Assembly: GCA_017745075.1 (NCBI GenBank)
Contig: JAGIAD010000003.1
Coordinates: 248,001-312,000, forward strand
Direction of reading: 5' to 3'
Source: Sphingobacteriaceae bacterium
GTDB lineage: Bacteria; Bacteroidota; Bacteroidia; Sphingobacteriales; Sphingobacteriaceae
Length of the DNA: 64,000 bases
Positions 53,277 through 64,000 of the stretch are shown one piece after another (within the stretch, counting starts at the first letter, position 1; each line of letters opens with the position of its first letter). The notes under the pieces are model-generated. The model searched no databases, was not told the origin of the DNA, and was given only the letters and a program-made list of their open reading frames with translations. The translations under genes were made by a program, and so were the position numbers.

Positions 53277-54513
53277 TTAAGCACAAATCCACCGCACTCT
53301 TATAAGCATCTTCATGAAAACCATATTTAAAATAACTTCCGCAATAATAAACAGGTCCGGTTTCGTTTAACCTGTGCAATTGCTCCTGCGCCTGCATAGC
53401 TGGAACATCAAATAAAGGATGATGATAATCTATTTCTTTGATGATCTTGGCTGGATTTAAAGTACCGGTGGGGTTAATGGATACAAAATAATTCTGCTTT
53501 TTAGAAACGCCCTGTAAACTGTTCATCCAATAAATGGTACTTGGCAATAATTTATCTCCCTGCTTTTCTACGCGGTAATTCCAACTGCTCCAGGCCAGTT
53601 TGGTTTCGGGCATCTGCTTTTCATCGGTATGTATCACCGCTTTGTTCAGCTGGTATTTAAATTTAGAAAGCAGTTCGGTTTCAAGGGCTGTTTTATCTTT
53701 TACGATTTCAAAAGTCTGGTCGGCATGACTGGCCATAATCACTTTATCGAATTCGAACTTCTCGCCTTTTTGACTTTCCACTTCTACTTTACCATTCTCC
53801 AAGCGTTTTACCGCAACAATTTTGGTATTGATTTTTATTCTGTCGCGAAAAGGAGCAATGAGTTTTTCGCGGTAGGCCTGACTGCCATTTTGCAGCGTGT
53901 ACCATTGATGCTGGGTATTTAAACCCAAAAAACCATGATTTTTAAAGAATCTGATCAGGGTAACCGCAGGAAAATCCAGGATCTGTTCCATCGGTGCACT
54001 CCATACTGCTGCACTCATCGGAATAAGGTATTGCCAAAGCATATCGTTGCTATAACCAAATTTGGCAAAAAACTGCCTGATCGAATAATCCTGATATTCC
54101 GGTTTATCCAAAATTTCGACGCTCTGCTTGTTGAAACGGTTTATCTGCATCAACATTTTTAAATAAGAAAAATTGAATAAATTCTTCCGCTGGGCAAAAA
54201 GATGGTTTAAGCTAGAACCACTGTACTCTAACCTTTTAGGCAGAAACTGTACGCTGAAAGACATATCAGTTTTAATTACCGGGGCATCGATTTCAGCAAA
54301 CATCTCCGTTAAATTGGGATAGGTTTGATAGTTAAAAACCATAAAACCGGTGTCCAGGTAAATGGGTTTACCCTCCTCTTCAAGCGTAATGGTATTGGTA
54401 TGCCCCCCGATATAATCGAGTTCTTCGAAAAGGGTAATATCGTATTGATGTTGTAGCTTATGGGCACAGCCCATACCTGCTATTCCTGAGCCAATAATGG
54501 CGAGTGTTTGCAT
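53269..54513 (-). CDS. FAD-dependent oxidoreductase (amine-oxidase/desaturase type)
   Basis: A 414-residue flavoprotein starting at 54513 (MQTLAIIGSGIAGMGCAHKL); the upstream frame is repeat-derived. The FAD-binding GxGxxG motif is at residues 8-13 and is followed by FEELDYIGGHTNT, a hallmark of the protoporphyrinogen-oxidase / phytoene-desaturase-like superfamily. A second conserved region is DKVIMASHADQTFEI. It ends YYCGSYFKYGFHEDAYKSAV. Related proteins sit next to DUF1365 and CFA-like genes in many bacteria, and one such group is needed for furan fatty acids in Rhodobacter. Expected reaction: dehydrogenation of a modified acyl chain; inferred. Confidence 0.9.
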   Translation of the reverse strand: MQTLAIIGSGIAGMGCAHKLQHQYDITLFEELDYIGGHTNTITLEEEGKPIYLDTGFMVFNYQTYPNLTEMFAEIDAPVIKTDMSFSVQFLPKRLEYSGSSLNHLFAQRKNLFNFSYLKMLMQINRFNKQSVEILDKPEYQDYSIRQFFAKFGYSNDMLWQYLIPMSAAVWSAPMEQILDFPAVTLIRFFKNHGFLGLNTQHQWYTLQNGSQAYREKLIAPFRDRIKINTKIVAVKRLENGKVEVESQKGEKFEFDKVIMASHADQTFEIVKDKTALETELLSKFKYQLNKAVIHTDEKQMPETKLAWSSWNYRVEKQGDKLLPSTIYWMNSLQGVSKKQNYFVSINPTGTLNPAKIIKEIDYHHPLFDVPAMQAQEQLHRLNETGPVYYCGSYFKYGFHEDAYKSAVDLCLNM

Positions 54514-54564
54514 GATGGAAAATGTAATAGGTGACATGAAAAATGATGATGTAAAACGGACTAG

Positions 54565-54602
54565 GTAAGATGGACATATGGCACCTCCATTATCCATCTT
54601 AC
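54565..54602. repeat. GTAAGATGG palindromic repeat between FAD oxidoreductase and second CFA-type gene
   Basis: GTAAGATGG (54565-54573) and CCATCTTAC (54594-54602) form a 9-bp stem. It is the third clear palindromic copy of the junction repeat. Confidence 0.7.
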
Positions 54603-54618
54603 ATCATTACCCCTCCCA

Positions 54619-55653
54619 TTATGTATTATTCTTTTCAAACAAATAATGGCATACCATCCATTCGTTGCCTTTATTATAATTAAATAGTTCAGCGCACGAC
54701 ATGTAGAACAACCTCCAGTATACCCACCACTTTACAGCCTGATCTTTACCATAGGTACGTTCTAAAATGGGCATAATTTGTTTTTTGTGCTTATCCATAT
54801 TGCTTAACCAGGCTTCGGATGTTTTGCCGTAGTTGGTTCCGTTTACCACCCAATGCCTGTTTATTTTAAGGTCGTCGTTAAAGTAGAAAAACAGATGGTT
54901 TGATGGCATAATGCCTCCTGTAAAAAAGTATTTGCTCATCCAATCGGTTTCATCAATCACCTCAAATTTATAAGCCAGCGTTTTATGTGTAAAAATATGT
55001 ACAAATAATTTGCCATCAGGTTTCATAAAGGAAGCAACTTTGTTGAGCAAAAATTTATAGTTTCGCATATGCTCAAACATTTCTACCGAAACCACACGAT
55101 CAAAGGTATCGGCAATGGTAAAAGTGTTCATATCTGCAGTTAAAACCGTTAGGTTCTGGATTCCGCGCTTTTTTGCCGTTTCATCTATAAAGACTTTTTG
55201 GGTAGCAGAATTAGATACCACGGTAAAAGTGCTTTCGGGGTATTTAGCTGCCATGTAAAGCGAAAGCGAGCCCCAGCCGCAGCCCAGCTCCAGAACATTC
55301 TGTCCGTTTTGTAAGTCGGCCCTTTTACAGGTTAAGGCCAGCATATCGTCTTCTGAAGTATCGATATCCTTAACACCTGGTTTCCAATAACCACTGCTGT
55401 ATTTTAAATTTTTACCCAAACAGTACTGAAAAAATTCTGTAGGCAGCTCATAATGCTGTTCGTTGGCATCTGCAGTGTTTACAGCAATCGGCGATTGCTT
55501 CAGCTCTTCAACCAGGTGCATAAATTTTTCCTGCTGCAGTTCTGCATCTCCAAGCGTTTCGTCATCCAGGCGCTGTTTGCATAATTTTCTGATACCGATA
55601 CGCAGGGCGGCATCCGGGAGTTTGTCGTTTTCTAAAAGTTTATCGTACCACAT
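54619..55653 (-). CDS. Cyclopropane-fatty-acid-synthase-type SAM methyltransferase (second copy)
   Basis: 344 residues, a shorter and diverged relative of the copy at 50603. The SAM motif is VLELGCGWGSLSLYMAAKYP near residue 118. The active-site region is TFDRVVSVEMFEHMRNYKFL, and MSKYFFTGGIMPS replaces the HIFPGS block of the first copy. The N-terminal domain differs from classic Cfa. Two methyltransferases in one operon-like block suggest two methylation steps, or two positions on an acyl chain. It lies between the DUF1295 protein and the FAD oxidoreductase, with 95- and 105-base gaps filled by repeats. Confidence 0.9.
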   Translation of the reverse strand: MWYDKLLENDKLPDAALRIGIRKLCKQRLDDETLGDAELQQEKFMHLVEELKQSPIAVNTADANEQHYELPTEFFQYCLGKNLKYSSGYWKPGVKDIDTSEDDMLALTCKRADLQNGQNVLELGCGWGSLSLYMAAKYPESTFTVVSNSATQKVFIDETAKKRGIQNLTVLTADMNTFTIADTFDRVVSVEMFEHMRNYKFLLNKVASFMKPDGKLFVHIFTHKTLAYKFEVIDETDWMSKYFFTGGIMPSNHLFFYFNDDLKINRHWVVNGTNYGKTSEAWLSNMDKHKKQIMPILERTYGKDQAVKWWVYWRLFYMSCAELFNYNKGNEWMVCHYLFEKNNT

Positions 55654-55655
55654 AA

Positions 55656-55760
55656 TATGGAAAATGTAAGATGGTTAATGGATAAAAATGGTAATGTACG
55701 ATGTAAAGTGGCTGATGGTTTTGCAAATTGTATGGCCCCTCATCCATATTACATTTTCCC
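55656..55760. repeat. Palindromic AATGTAAGATGG repeat overlapping the DUF1295 stop
   Basis: AAAATGTAAGATGG (55661-55674) and CCATATTACATTTT (about 55744-55757) form an imperfect inverted pair. The far arm, read on the minus strand as AAAATGTAATATGG, contains the final Met codon and TAA stop (55749-55751) of the DUF1295 gene. Confidence 0.6.
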
Positions 55761-56564
55761 TTTTCCCTTCTTTTTTCCCCAGGGAAAAAAGGCGCTCGTT
55801 GTTTCCTGGTATTTTTTATAAGCCAGGGGTTTGCTCCTCAGGTTTTGCTCTTCGTTGTTCGGTACACCGGTAACGCCGGTTAATAAATATAAAATAACTG
55901 CCGGACTGATTATAGCCAGAATTCCCCATGGCGATGCCAGGGCAAAAATGAAGTACCCAATCCAGGTTAACCACTCGAAAAAGTAATTTGGATGGCGGCT
56001 GTAATACCACAGACCGGTATCGCAAACCTTGCCTTTATTGCCTGGATCTTTCTTAAATTCGGCGAGTTGCCTGTCGGCTATCATCTCGCCAAAAAAAGCA
56101 ACTACCCAAACTGCAGCTCCAATAAATTCGAGGATAGAGATTTCCTGCGATAGGTTTGCCGTGATGATCAATAACGGAATAGCCAAAATTACATTTGATA
56201 CTGCCTGAAACTGGAAAAAAACAAAAAAATTCCGGTCTGCTTTATCTCCCCATTCTTTACGGAGCTGTTGGTACCTGCCCTCCTCTTCGTCTAAATGACC
56301 AATAACACGTTGCCAAAGGTGGATACCCAAGCGTAGCTCGGCCAATAAAAACATGCCACAGATTAAAATTTTCCGGGGGACAAAACCATCCGACATAAAA
56401 AAAGTAATCAGTGTAATTACAGGGAAATTCAGGGCCCAGAAGACATCAACCACACCAGCGTTTTTGATTTTCTTCGCCCACAGCCAAACCATGGCCATAA
56501 TGAAACAGCAGGCTATTAAAGAAATAAGTGCAATGAATAATAGATTTGCTGTTTGGAGCGGCAT
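55749..56564 (-). CDS. DUF1295 (steroid 5-alpha-reductase-like) membrane protein
   Basis: A 271-residue protein with about six or seven membrane segments. The C-terminal half has the family core: CDTGLWYYSRHPNYFFEWLTWIGYF (conserved SRHPNYF), PNNEEQNLRSKPLAYKKYQETTSAFFPW. The fold is that of steroid 5-alpha-reductase / isoprenylcysteine methyltransferase. Members near CFA genes probably reduce a double bond in a lipid. The basic C-terminus (GKKKGKGKM) ends inside an intergenic repeat. It is first or second in the lipid block. Confidence 0.9.
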   Translation of the reverse strand: MPLQTANLLFIALISLIACCFIMAMVWLWAKKIKNAGVVDVFWALNFPVITLITFFMSDGFVPRKILICGMFLLAELRLGIHLWQRVIGHLDEEEGRYQQLRKEWGDKADRNFFVFFQFQAVSNVILAIPLLIITANLSQEISILEFIGAAVWVVAFFGEMIADRQLAEFKKDPGNKGKVCDTGLWYYSRHPNYFFEWLTWIGYFIFALASPWGILAIISPAVILYLLTGVTGVPNNEEQNLRSKPLAYKKYQETTSAFFPWGKKKGKGKM

Positions 56565-56640
56565 AAAGTTTAAGGCTTAAAGTTAAAATCAGCTTGCTGT
56601 AAAAACTCCTTATAAGACCACTACACCTTAACGCCTGCGC

Positions 56641-56970
56641 CTACCGCCTTAAAAGTAATTCTTTAACACCTTCGCCATCTTTTAGTTTGAACAGATGCAC
56701 TAAAACATAAGCTAAGGTTGCTATACTACCTAAACATACGAACAAAATAACAATAGAGATTTTAAGAATAGTGCTTTTTTCTTTGTAAAGCATCCACAGG
56801 GTGATAATGAAGATGTTAGCGTAAAAATCCCAAAGTGTGGCACGCATCCATGGTATACTACCCAGAAAATCCCATTGTTCAAACAGGTTATTTTCAAGCG
56901 AAGTGCTAATTACTTTATAGCACATAAAAACTAACAGTACAGAGAAAACGATTTTGAGAAAGTTGATCAT
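56641..56970 (-). CDS. DUF1475 membrane protein
   Basis: A 109-residue protein starting at 56970 (MINFLKIVFSVLL). It has three hydrophobic segments and matches DUF1475: IPWMRATLWDFYANIFIITLWMLYKE (the ATL.D.Y block), GSIATLAYVLVHLFKL and the end DGEGVKELLLRR. Members occur close to desaturase and CFA-type genes. Function unknown. It precedes DUF1295 by 76 bases on the same strand and is probably part of the lipid block. Confidence 0.82.
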   Translation of the reverse strand: MINFLKIVFSVLLVFMCYKVISTSLENNLFEQWDFLGSIPWMRATLWDFYANIFIITLWMLYKEKSTILKISIVILFVCLGSIATLAYVLVHLFKLKDGEGVKELLLRR

Positions 56971-57534
56971 CAGAAGGGGAATTTTATTGGAGTATATACG
57001 GTAAGACAAATAAAAAGGATTTTTTTCTAATCGTATTTCAACTCCGCTATCGTTTACGGGCTAGTATTCAATTGTAGAAAGGAACAGTTGCTTCATCAGC
57101 GGAAAAAGCTCTCCTGCAACGAGGTTTTTAGACGAGATCCGCCGTTTCTATTGATCTTTATATCATAAATTATCCTTCAGGATTGACGAAACCCGAATAG
57201 TACCCGCACAACTTCCCATAAATGCGTTGTTATTTGAAAAGCAGGTTCCTGTGTATATCTGTTGCGATAGTCCTGCCATTCGCTTCAATCTTTTTGAGGT
57301 GCTGTTGTGCTGAATGCAGGTATCCCGTTCTATAGGCAGCAGATGCTTCGTTCCTCAGCATCACAGTATATTCAAGGTACTGCAAACAAAAAGGATTTCC
57401 ACTGCTGTCAGGTTTAATTAACCTAAAACAGTGAAAGGAAGGAAATAATTCAGAAAGAATTAAAAATGGCCTGTAGAGACACAGACCATTGAATGGGGCT
57501 TTGAGCTTTGCTCTTTTTGCTTTAGCTCAGTTCC
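56971..57534. other. Gap with dispersed repeat pieces and a doubtful 43-codon frame
   Basis: ATAAATTATCCTTCAGGATT (57165-57184) is shared with 40831-40850. On the minus strand 57230-57361 has a 43-codon frame starting MLRNEASAAYRTGYL and ending DIHRNLLFK; its start sequence GCTGAGGAACGAAGCAT resembles repeat DNA. I regard it as repeat rather than a gene. Nothing else is recognised between the desaturase and DUF1475. Confidence 0.4.
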
Positions 57535-58263
57535 TTAAATTTTTCTGATTTTGATAATTTTCATCCAATGCAGCACTTTCATCACCGGATAAGTAGGATC
57601 AAATTCCCACCATTTGGTCGCAAAATTAGGGCTGTTTGGTTTTTTGTGGTGGTTGTTCTGAAAAAGCTCACCCATTAACAAGAAATCCCAGGGTAATGAA
57701 TTTTTGCTGTGGTCTTCGTTATCATGGTTGGCGTAACCGTATTTATGTCCGCACCAGTTTACAATTGCGCCATGTAGCGGTCCCATTAAAAAGTGGATCG
57801 GCAGTAAAAGATACATCCACCAGTGATTGGCAAAAACTATATAAAAACCGATATAAAATAACCCACAGCTGATTCTCCAAATCCAGGAATCACCGATCCG
57901 ATCAATCAAAGGCCATTCAGGATAATTACCACGGAAAGCAGGTTCGGGTTCGATTTTATATTTAAGATAATTGAGGTACATGTTTTTTGTAGCAATCATC
58001 ATCCCGAAAACATCCTTAAAAAAATGGGGCGAATGCGGGTCTTTTTCAGTGTCGCTATAGGCATGGTGCATCCGGTGGAGGATGGCATATGCCCTTGGGT
58101 TCAGAAATGATGAACCTTGCGAGATCAGTAATACCAGATAGAAAAACCTTTCCCAAAAAGGCTCCATTTTAAACATCTTATGCGAGGAGTAACGGTGGAG
58201 GAAAAAGGTTTGGCTAAACAGGGATAAAAACCAATGACAAATAAAAAAAATGAAGATTACCAT
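57535..58263 (-). CDS. Acyl-CoA/fatty-acid desaturase
   Basis: Membrane di-iron desaturase of 242 residues. The three histidine clusters are present: HRYSSH near residue 23, HRMHH near 63 and NNHHKKP near 203, with membrane segments between. A Delta9-type stearoyl desaturase is the closest class. It introduces cis double bonds, which are the substrates of CFA-type methyltransferases, so it may feed the lipid block downstream, although a gap of about 560 bases separates them. It is shorter than typical SCD proteins at the N-terminus. Confidence 0.92.
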   Translation of the reverse strand: MVIFIFFICHWFLSLFSQTFFLHRYSSHKMFKMEPFWERFFYLVLLISQGSSFLNPRAYAILHRMHHAYSDTEKDPHSPHFFKDVFGMMIATKNMYLNYLKYKIEPEPAFRGNYPEWPLIDRIGDSWIWRISCGLFYIGFYIVFANHWWMYLLLPIHFLMGPLHGAIVNWCGHKYGYANHDNEDHSKNSLPWDFLLMGELFQNNHHKKPNSPNFATKWWEFDPTYPVMKVLHWMKIIKIRKI

Positions 58264-58355
58264 GTATGATGTGTATGCTTTATAAACGGATTTTGAAAGC
58301 GTTTAGTTTTTTAGCGTGGGGAAAGGCGCTTGAATTTTAAGCGTTCAGATAAAAA

Positions 58356-58384
58356 GAATCCCGTTCCGGTGTGGAACAGGATTC
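58356..58384 (-). terminator. Intrinsic terminator of the cupin gene
   Basis: GAATCCCGTTCC and GGAACAGGATTC pair with one mismatch (58356-58384); on the minus strand the stem is followed by TTTTTATC. It lies 17 bases past the cupin stop. Confidence 0.8.
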
Positions 58385-58401
58385 CATATATTAAGGATTT
58401 A

Positions 58402-58899
58402 TTATCTACCGAAATCGTCCTGAACACGAACAATATCGCTTTCATCCGATGGGTTAGAAGCATCAGTATGTTGCCAGATTTCTGCCACTACTCCCCAGTC
58501 ATCTAAACCTATTAAACGGTGACGTTCACCTTGTTGTAGTTTGATCTGATCTTTAGGTGCATACTTTTTCACTTCACCTTCTTCGTCGGTCTGGCTGGTT
58601 TTGATGCCCACGGTACCGGTTACCACTTGCCAGATTTCTGCCCTGCGGTGGTGATATTGCCACGAAAGACGTGTATTTGGTGCAACGATTAAAATTTTCG
58701 GACTTAATTTACCGCCAATTTTAAGGTCTTCAACATTTAATCCGTCAAAATAAGTATCGGCAAATTGTTGTGCCTGTGCTTCATCTATTACAAAGAAACC
58801 TCCCCAAGGACGGGTTTCATCGCGGTTTACTACATTAAAACCTTCAATTTTTAAACGTTGTGCTACGCTTTCGAATATTTCTTTTTTGTCGTTTGTCAT
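58402..58899 (-). CDS. Cupin protein, mannose-6-phosphate-isomerase type II-like
   Basis: 165 residues with one cupin barrel. The metal-binding pattern is in LSWQYHHRRAEIWQVVTGTV (His-His-x4-Glu) and a later GERHRL His, as in the C-terminal domain of ManC-type mannose-phosphate isomerases. RPWGGFFVID near residue 30 is also typical. Bacteroidota homologues are often labelled phosphoheptose isomerase, but the isomerase substrate is not proven. It is a single-gene unit with its own terminator. Alternative: a sugar-phosphate-binding cupin without isomerase activity. Confidence 0.8.
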   Translation of the reverse strand: MTNDKKEIFESVAQRLKIEGFNVVNRDETRPWGGFFVIDEAQAQQFADTYFDGLNVEDLKIGGKLSPKILIVAPNTRLSWQYHHRRAEIWQVVTGTVGIKTSQTDEEGEVKKYAPKDQIKLQQGERHRLIGLDDWGVVAEIWQHTDASNPSDESDIVRVQDDFGR

Positions 58900-59654
58900 T
58901 GATAAAGTATTAGTTCTTCTAATGATTGTCGAGGTTCACAGGGATTAATCAAGCTCCTGTGTGGTTCAATAATTTGCCGCAAAAATAAGCCTAATAAATT
59001 AAAAAAGCACTTTCGTATATTTTATTTTTTTAAACTCAAGCAGAGGTCGGCTCAAAATCGCCGTACAGAAGGGTTAAAGGCAGTAAATTACCGATAAAAA
59101 TTTTAGCTGGCCGTACCCTTATAAGTTGGATCAGCGGGAGCGCCCAAGCTCATCATTATATATAGCTGTTGACATAGTTTACTATTCCCAGCTTGCCTGC
59201 CGGCTATTGCTCCGTATAAATGAGAAAGCCTCATATTGCTATGAGGCTAATTACTTTGTCTTATTAGCATCCACCAATAAAACTAAACCAAACAAACTAA
59301 TGAATCTATAAGACAAATAAGTTTGAGAATTGTTTTAGTTATTTAATAAATTTTAAAAATGATAGCTATAAAGAGCTGCTCAGCTAACATACGCAAGGAG
59401 AAAAGAGGCTGTATCACTCGAAAAGCCGCCATTGCGAGAAGCCGACGAAGCAATCTTTACAGCAAGGATCACTAGCATGAAAGATTGCTTCGGTCGTTCC
59501 TCCTCGCAATGACGATACTTCTATAGAATCTGTCAATAGTAGCTTGTAGAAGGACCTCTTTTAAATACTTTAAAAGCGTTTCGACAGGCTCAACGTGACA
59601 AAACTTATAGAAAATTGGCTTTTGAACAGCCTCTATATAAACTATTCTTCCTAA
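58900..59654. other. Long non-coding gap upstream of the cupin gene
   Basis: About 750 bases without a convincing gene. A hairpin AGCCTCAT/ATGAGGCT lies at 59226-59248, then the palindromic element at 59427-59515, then GTTTCGACAGGCTCAACGTG near 59579, a piece often seen in dispersed repeats. A 61-codon frame at 59126-59311 is not coding-like. The promoter of the cupin gene should lie just above 58899. Confidence 0.5.
59427..59515. repeat. Second copy of the CATTGCGAGAAG palindromic element
   Basis: CATTGCGAGAAG (59430-59441) and GAAGCAATCTTT (59447-59458) face AAAGATTGCTTC (59480-59491) and TCGCAATGACGA (59504-59515). It is the same layout as the copy at 40674-40772, with shorter spacing and mismatches in the outer arms. 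Confidence 0.78.
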
Positions 59655-62396
<2,742 letters not shown>

Positions 62397-63134
62397 ATGA
62401 AAAGTCAAATCAAAAGAACAGCAATAACTGCTTGTTTCGCGCTGATGAGTGTAGTAACACTGGCGCAGGTACGTCCAAACGATAACCTTCCATTACCACC
62501 GGCCAGAGTGCCTGGAGAAATGCCTCTTCGCCCTGAAAGACACAGAGGTGGCTTGGAACAAGGAAATCCTTTAAAAGTTTTAACGTCACTGAGTGGAAAG
62601 GTTATTGCCTATCAAACTAATGACAGGCACATCTATAACAGTTTCACTTTGCAAAACGGCAGCCAGGTGATCACGGTCAGATTTCCAGAACAACTTGGTA
62701 AACAATTGATGAGCGCAGCAGGAAAAGGTAAATCGGTAACTGTAAAAGGCTTTACAGACAATGGGCCGGACGGTGTAAATGTATTCCAAATGGCAAGTTT
62801 ATTGGTTGGTGGAACGCAAATAGTAGATACCCCACCTACTGCGCCTATTGAACCTGTTAATGTGCAGTCAGGAACATTTACGGGAAAAATCAGCGATTTT
62901 AAACGTGACCAGGGAGGCGCAATCCGCGGGCTTAGCCTGGATAATCAAGTAGAGATAGATCTGCCGCCACCTGCAATTGAACAGTTACAATCTTTATTGA
63001 AAGCTGGTGATAAAGTTGTGGTAACCGGCTTTAAAGACACAACACCATCAGGTGTGGCGTTGGAAACCGGTGCCCCAACCGTCGTTCGTCCACAAACCAT
63101 AGAAATCAATGGCCAAACCTATCTGTTGAGATAA
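62397..63134 (+). CDS. Secreted protein with two tandem OB-like modules
   Basis: A 245-residue exported protein starting at 62397 (MKSQIKRTAITACFALMSV), signal to about residue 24. A Pro/Arg-rich linker (LPLPPARVPGEMPLRPERHR) leads to two related beta-rich modules, about 63-125 (LSGKVIAYQTNDRHIY..., SVTVKGFTDNGPDGVN) and 160-225 (FTGKISDFKRDQGGAIR..., KVVVTGFKDTTPSGVA), and a last strand TIEINGQTYLLR. Each module looks like the OB-type DNA- or ligand-binding barrel. The gene downstream encodes a membrane-anchored relative. Not a recognised family; the duplicated design is visible directly. Confidence 0.7.
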   Translation: MKSQIKRTAITACFALMSVVTLAQVRPNDNLPLPPARVPGEMPLRPERHRGGLEQGNPLKVLTSLSGKVIAYQTNDRHIYNSFTLQNGSQVITVRFPEQLGKQLMSAAGKGKSVTVKGFTDNGPDGVNVFQMASLLVGGTQIVDTPPTAPIEPVNVQSGTFTGKISDFKRDQGGAIRGLSLDNQVEIDLPPPAIEQLQSLLKAGDKVVVTGFKDTTPSGVALETGAPTVVRPQTIEINGQTYLLR

Positions 63135-63148
63135 TGCAATAAAAATGG

Positions 63149-63168
63149 GAGAGCTATTTCGCTCTCCT
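63149..63168 (+). terminator. Intrinsic terminator after the first OB-like gene
   Basis: GGAGAGC (63149-63155) pairs with GCTCTCC (63162-63168) followed by TATTCT. It lies 15 bases past the stop. Confidence 0.7.
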
Positions 63169-63251
63169 ATTCTCAAATTATTTATTAGCGGATATGAACT
63201 AATTGGCTGCTTTGGTGTTAACTCATAAAATACAGGTATTTTGCAGATTGT

Positions 63252-63992
63252 ATGAAAATGGAGCAAGGTAATGACTTACAGGGTGAGCCATTAAAGATGA
63301 AAAGTAACCGCCCGCTATTGGTGGTAATTATTGTTTTACTGCTGGTTGTTATTTGGTTATTAGTAAAACCTCCTGTTCCTCTATTACCAAAACAGCCGGT
63401 ACATCATAACAGGCCACAGGCTGAACTGCTTCATAAACAACGCGTAGTTACAGGAATTGTTACCGGGTACAAAAACAATCCTCATTTAGATATCAATGCC
63501 CTTCAACTGAAAACAAAAATGGCAGGCTTAATAACTATCGATTTTCGGCCACATACTGCAGCATTGGTAACCAGGATCGGTGCGATCGGCGAGTTGGTTA
63601 CGGTAACTTATGGTTTAAATCCGAGTGATGAGTTAGTGGGTTACCAATTAATAGCCATTAAGAATAATAAGACAGGGATGAGCCAAATCCTTGATGACGT
63701 GCCCCCACCTCCGGATGTTCCAAATCATCAAACAGAAAAATTCGAATTAGTGCAACCTATTTTGATCACCGATCAATATGGTGGCATCGTAGCAATGAAA
63801 AAGAATAATATTTTATTCCACTTTAAACCAGGGCTGGTAGATGATATTGCGCCTCTAATCAAAAAAAGCAGCACATTTCATCTTATAGCGGTAAGACGTC
63901 AGGATGACCAGGGCTTCATTAACATCAATCATGATAAAGTATACATCGTGCTCAGCATCACGATAGATAACAAAACGTTCCTAGTAAGATGA
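63252..63992 (+). CDS. Membrane-anchored paralogue with two OB-like modules
   Basis: 246 residues: a charged start, one membrane helix (about 23-41, RPLLVVIIVLLLVVIWLLV), a Pro-rich linker, then two beta-rich modules (about 64-135, VVTGIVTGYKNNPHLDIN; and about 160-240, LVQPILITDQYGGIV). The last strand TIDNKTFLVR parallels TIEINGQTYLLR of the upstream protein, so the two are probably distant paralogues, one free in the periplasm and one anchored. A terminator lies between them, so they may be transcribed separately. An ATG at 63258 could also serve as start. Function unknown. Confidence 0.7.
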   Translation: MKMEQGNDLQGEPLKMKSNRPLLVVIIVLLLVVIWLLVKPPVPLLPKQPVHHNRPQAELLHKQRVVTGIVTGYKNNPHLDINALQLKTKMAGLITIDFRPHTAALVTRIGAIGELVTVTYGLNPSDELVGYQLIAIKNNKTGMSQILDDVPPPPDVPNHQTEKFELVQPILITDQYGGIVAMKKNNILFHFKPGLVDDIAPLIKKSSTFHLIAVRRQDDQGFININHDKVYIVLSITIDNKTFLVR

Positions 63993-64000
63993 AAATATTA

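Noticed and set aside
57230..57361. 43-codon minus-strand frame in the desaturase-DUF1475 gap
   Set aside because: Its sequence contains repeat-type DNA (GCTGAGGAACGAAGCAT) and there is no terminator or partner gene.
59126..59311. 61-codon frame in the gap above katG
   Set aside because: Overlaps a hairpin and shows no conserved or domain-like sequence.

Overview
The window looks like a chromosomal segment of a Bacteroidota bacterium of the Sphingobacteriaceae, most like Pedobacter. The signs are: SusC/SusD-type outer-membrane import proteins, two further carboxypeptidase-regulatory-domain TonB receptors, many lipoproteins ending their signal in a Cys followed by Lys/Asn, a TAnnTTTG-type promoter box, weak Shine-Dalgarno sequences, and families of short palindromic intergenic repeats. 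No rRNA, tRNA, CRISPR array, transposase or phage gene was recognised. The species is inferred from overall character, not from a marker gene.

Layout. 1-4.1 kb: the start of a ComEC-like gene, a PhoX/DUF839 lipoprotein and an extended di-haem peroxidase. 4.1-8.1 kb: a TesA-like esterase divergent from a YbbA/YbbP ABC exporter, the same arrangement as in E. coli. 8.2-9.8 kb: a GntP-type symporter. 10-15 kb: a BlaI-BlaR1-TonB receptor operon. 15-18.7 kb: an unknown membrane protein and two Crp-like regulators, one with a dead receiver domain and one with a decayed helix-turn-helix. 18.7-26 kb: a membrane-anchored hydrolase, a FadR-type regulator with two clear operators driving a TauE/DUF1634 exporter, a beta-hydroxyacid dehydrogenase, an AlkC-like DNA glycosylase and a NUDIX hydrolase. 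26-29.3 kb: an accessory stretch with a glycine-zipper lipoprotein paired with a 55-residue membrane protein, an orphan 63-residue gene and a tandem 288-bp duplication.

29.3-43 kb: DUF2911, a methyltransferase, a translationally coupled PIG-L deacetylase / 34-residue membrane peptide / sodium-solute symporter operon, an ArgE-like deacylase with a GNAT enzyme, a sigma-54 response regulator, a BtuF-like fragment, an oligopeptide-binding lipoprotein and an S9 peptidase. The peptidase closes a SusC-SusD-S9 operon (40.9-47.6 kb) that reads as a peptide-import locus. 48-50.4 kb: another TonB receptor. 50.6-58.3 kb: a co-directional lipid-modification block with two cyclopropane-synthase-type methyltransferases, a FAD oxidoreductase, DUF1365, DUF1295, DUF1475, an acyl desaturase and a four-helix-bundle protein. 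58.4-64 kb: a cupin, KatG, and two related exported or anchored proteins with duplicated OB-like modules.

The least explained items are the glycine-zipper lipoprotein with its small partner, the 34-residue peptide in the symporter operon, the lipid block with repeats that supply start and stop codons, and the modular ACCCGAT...GCGGGACTGC repeat family. Three small genes (26395-26562, 32348-32452 and the fragment at 1-63) were found by reading the sequence directly. All functions are from motif recognition; no database search was run.
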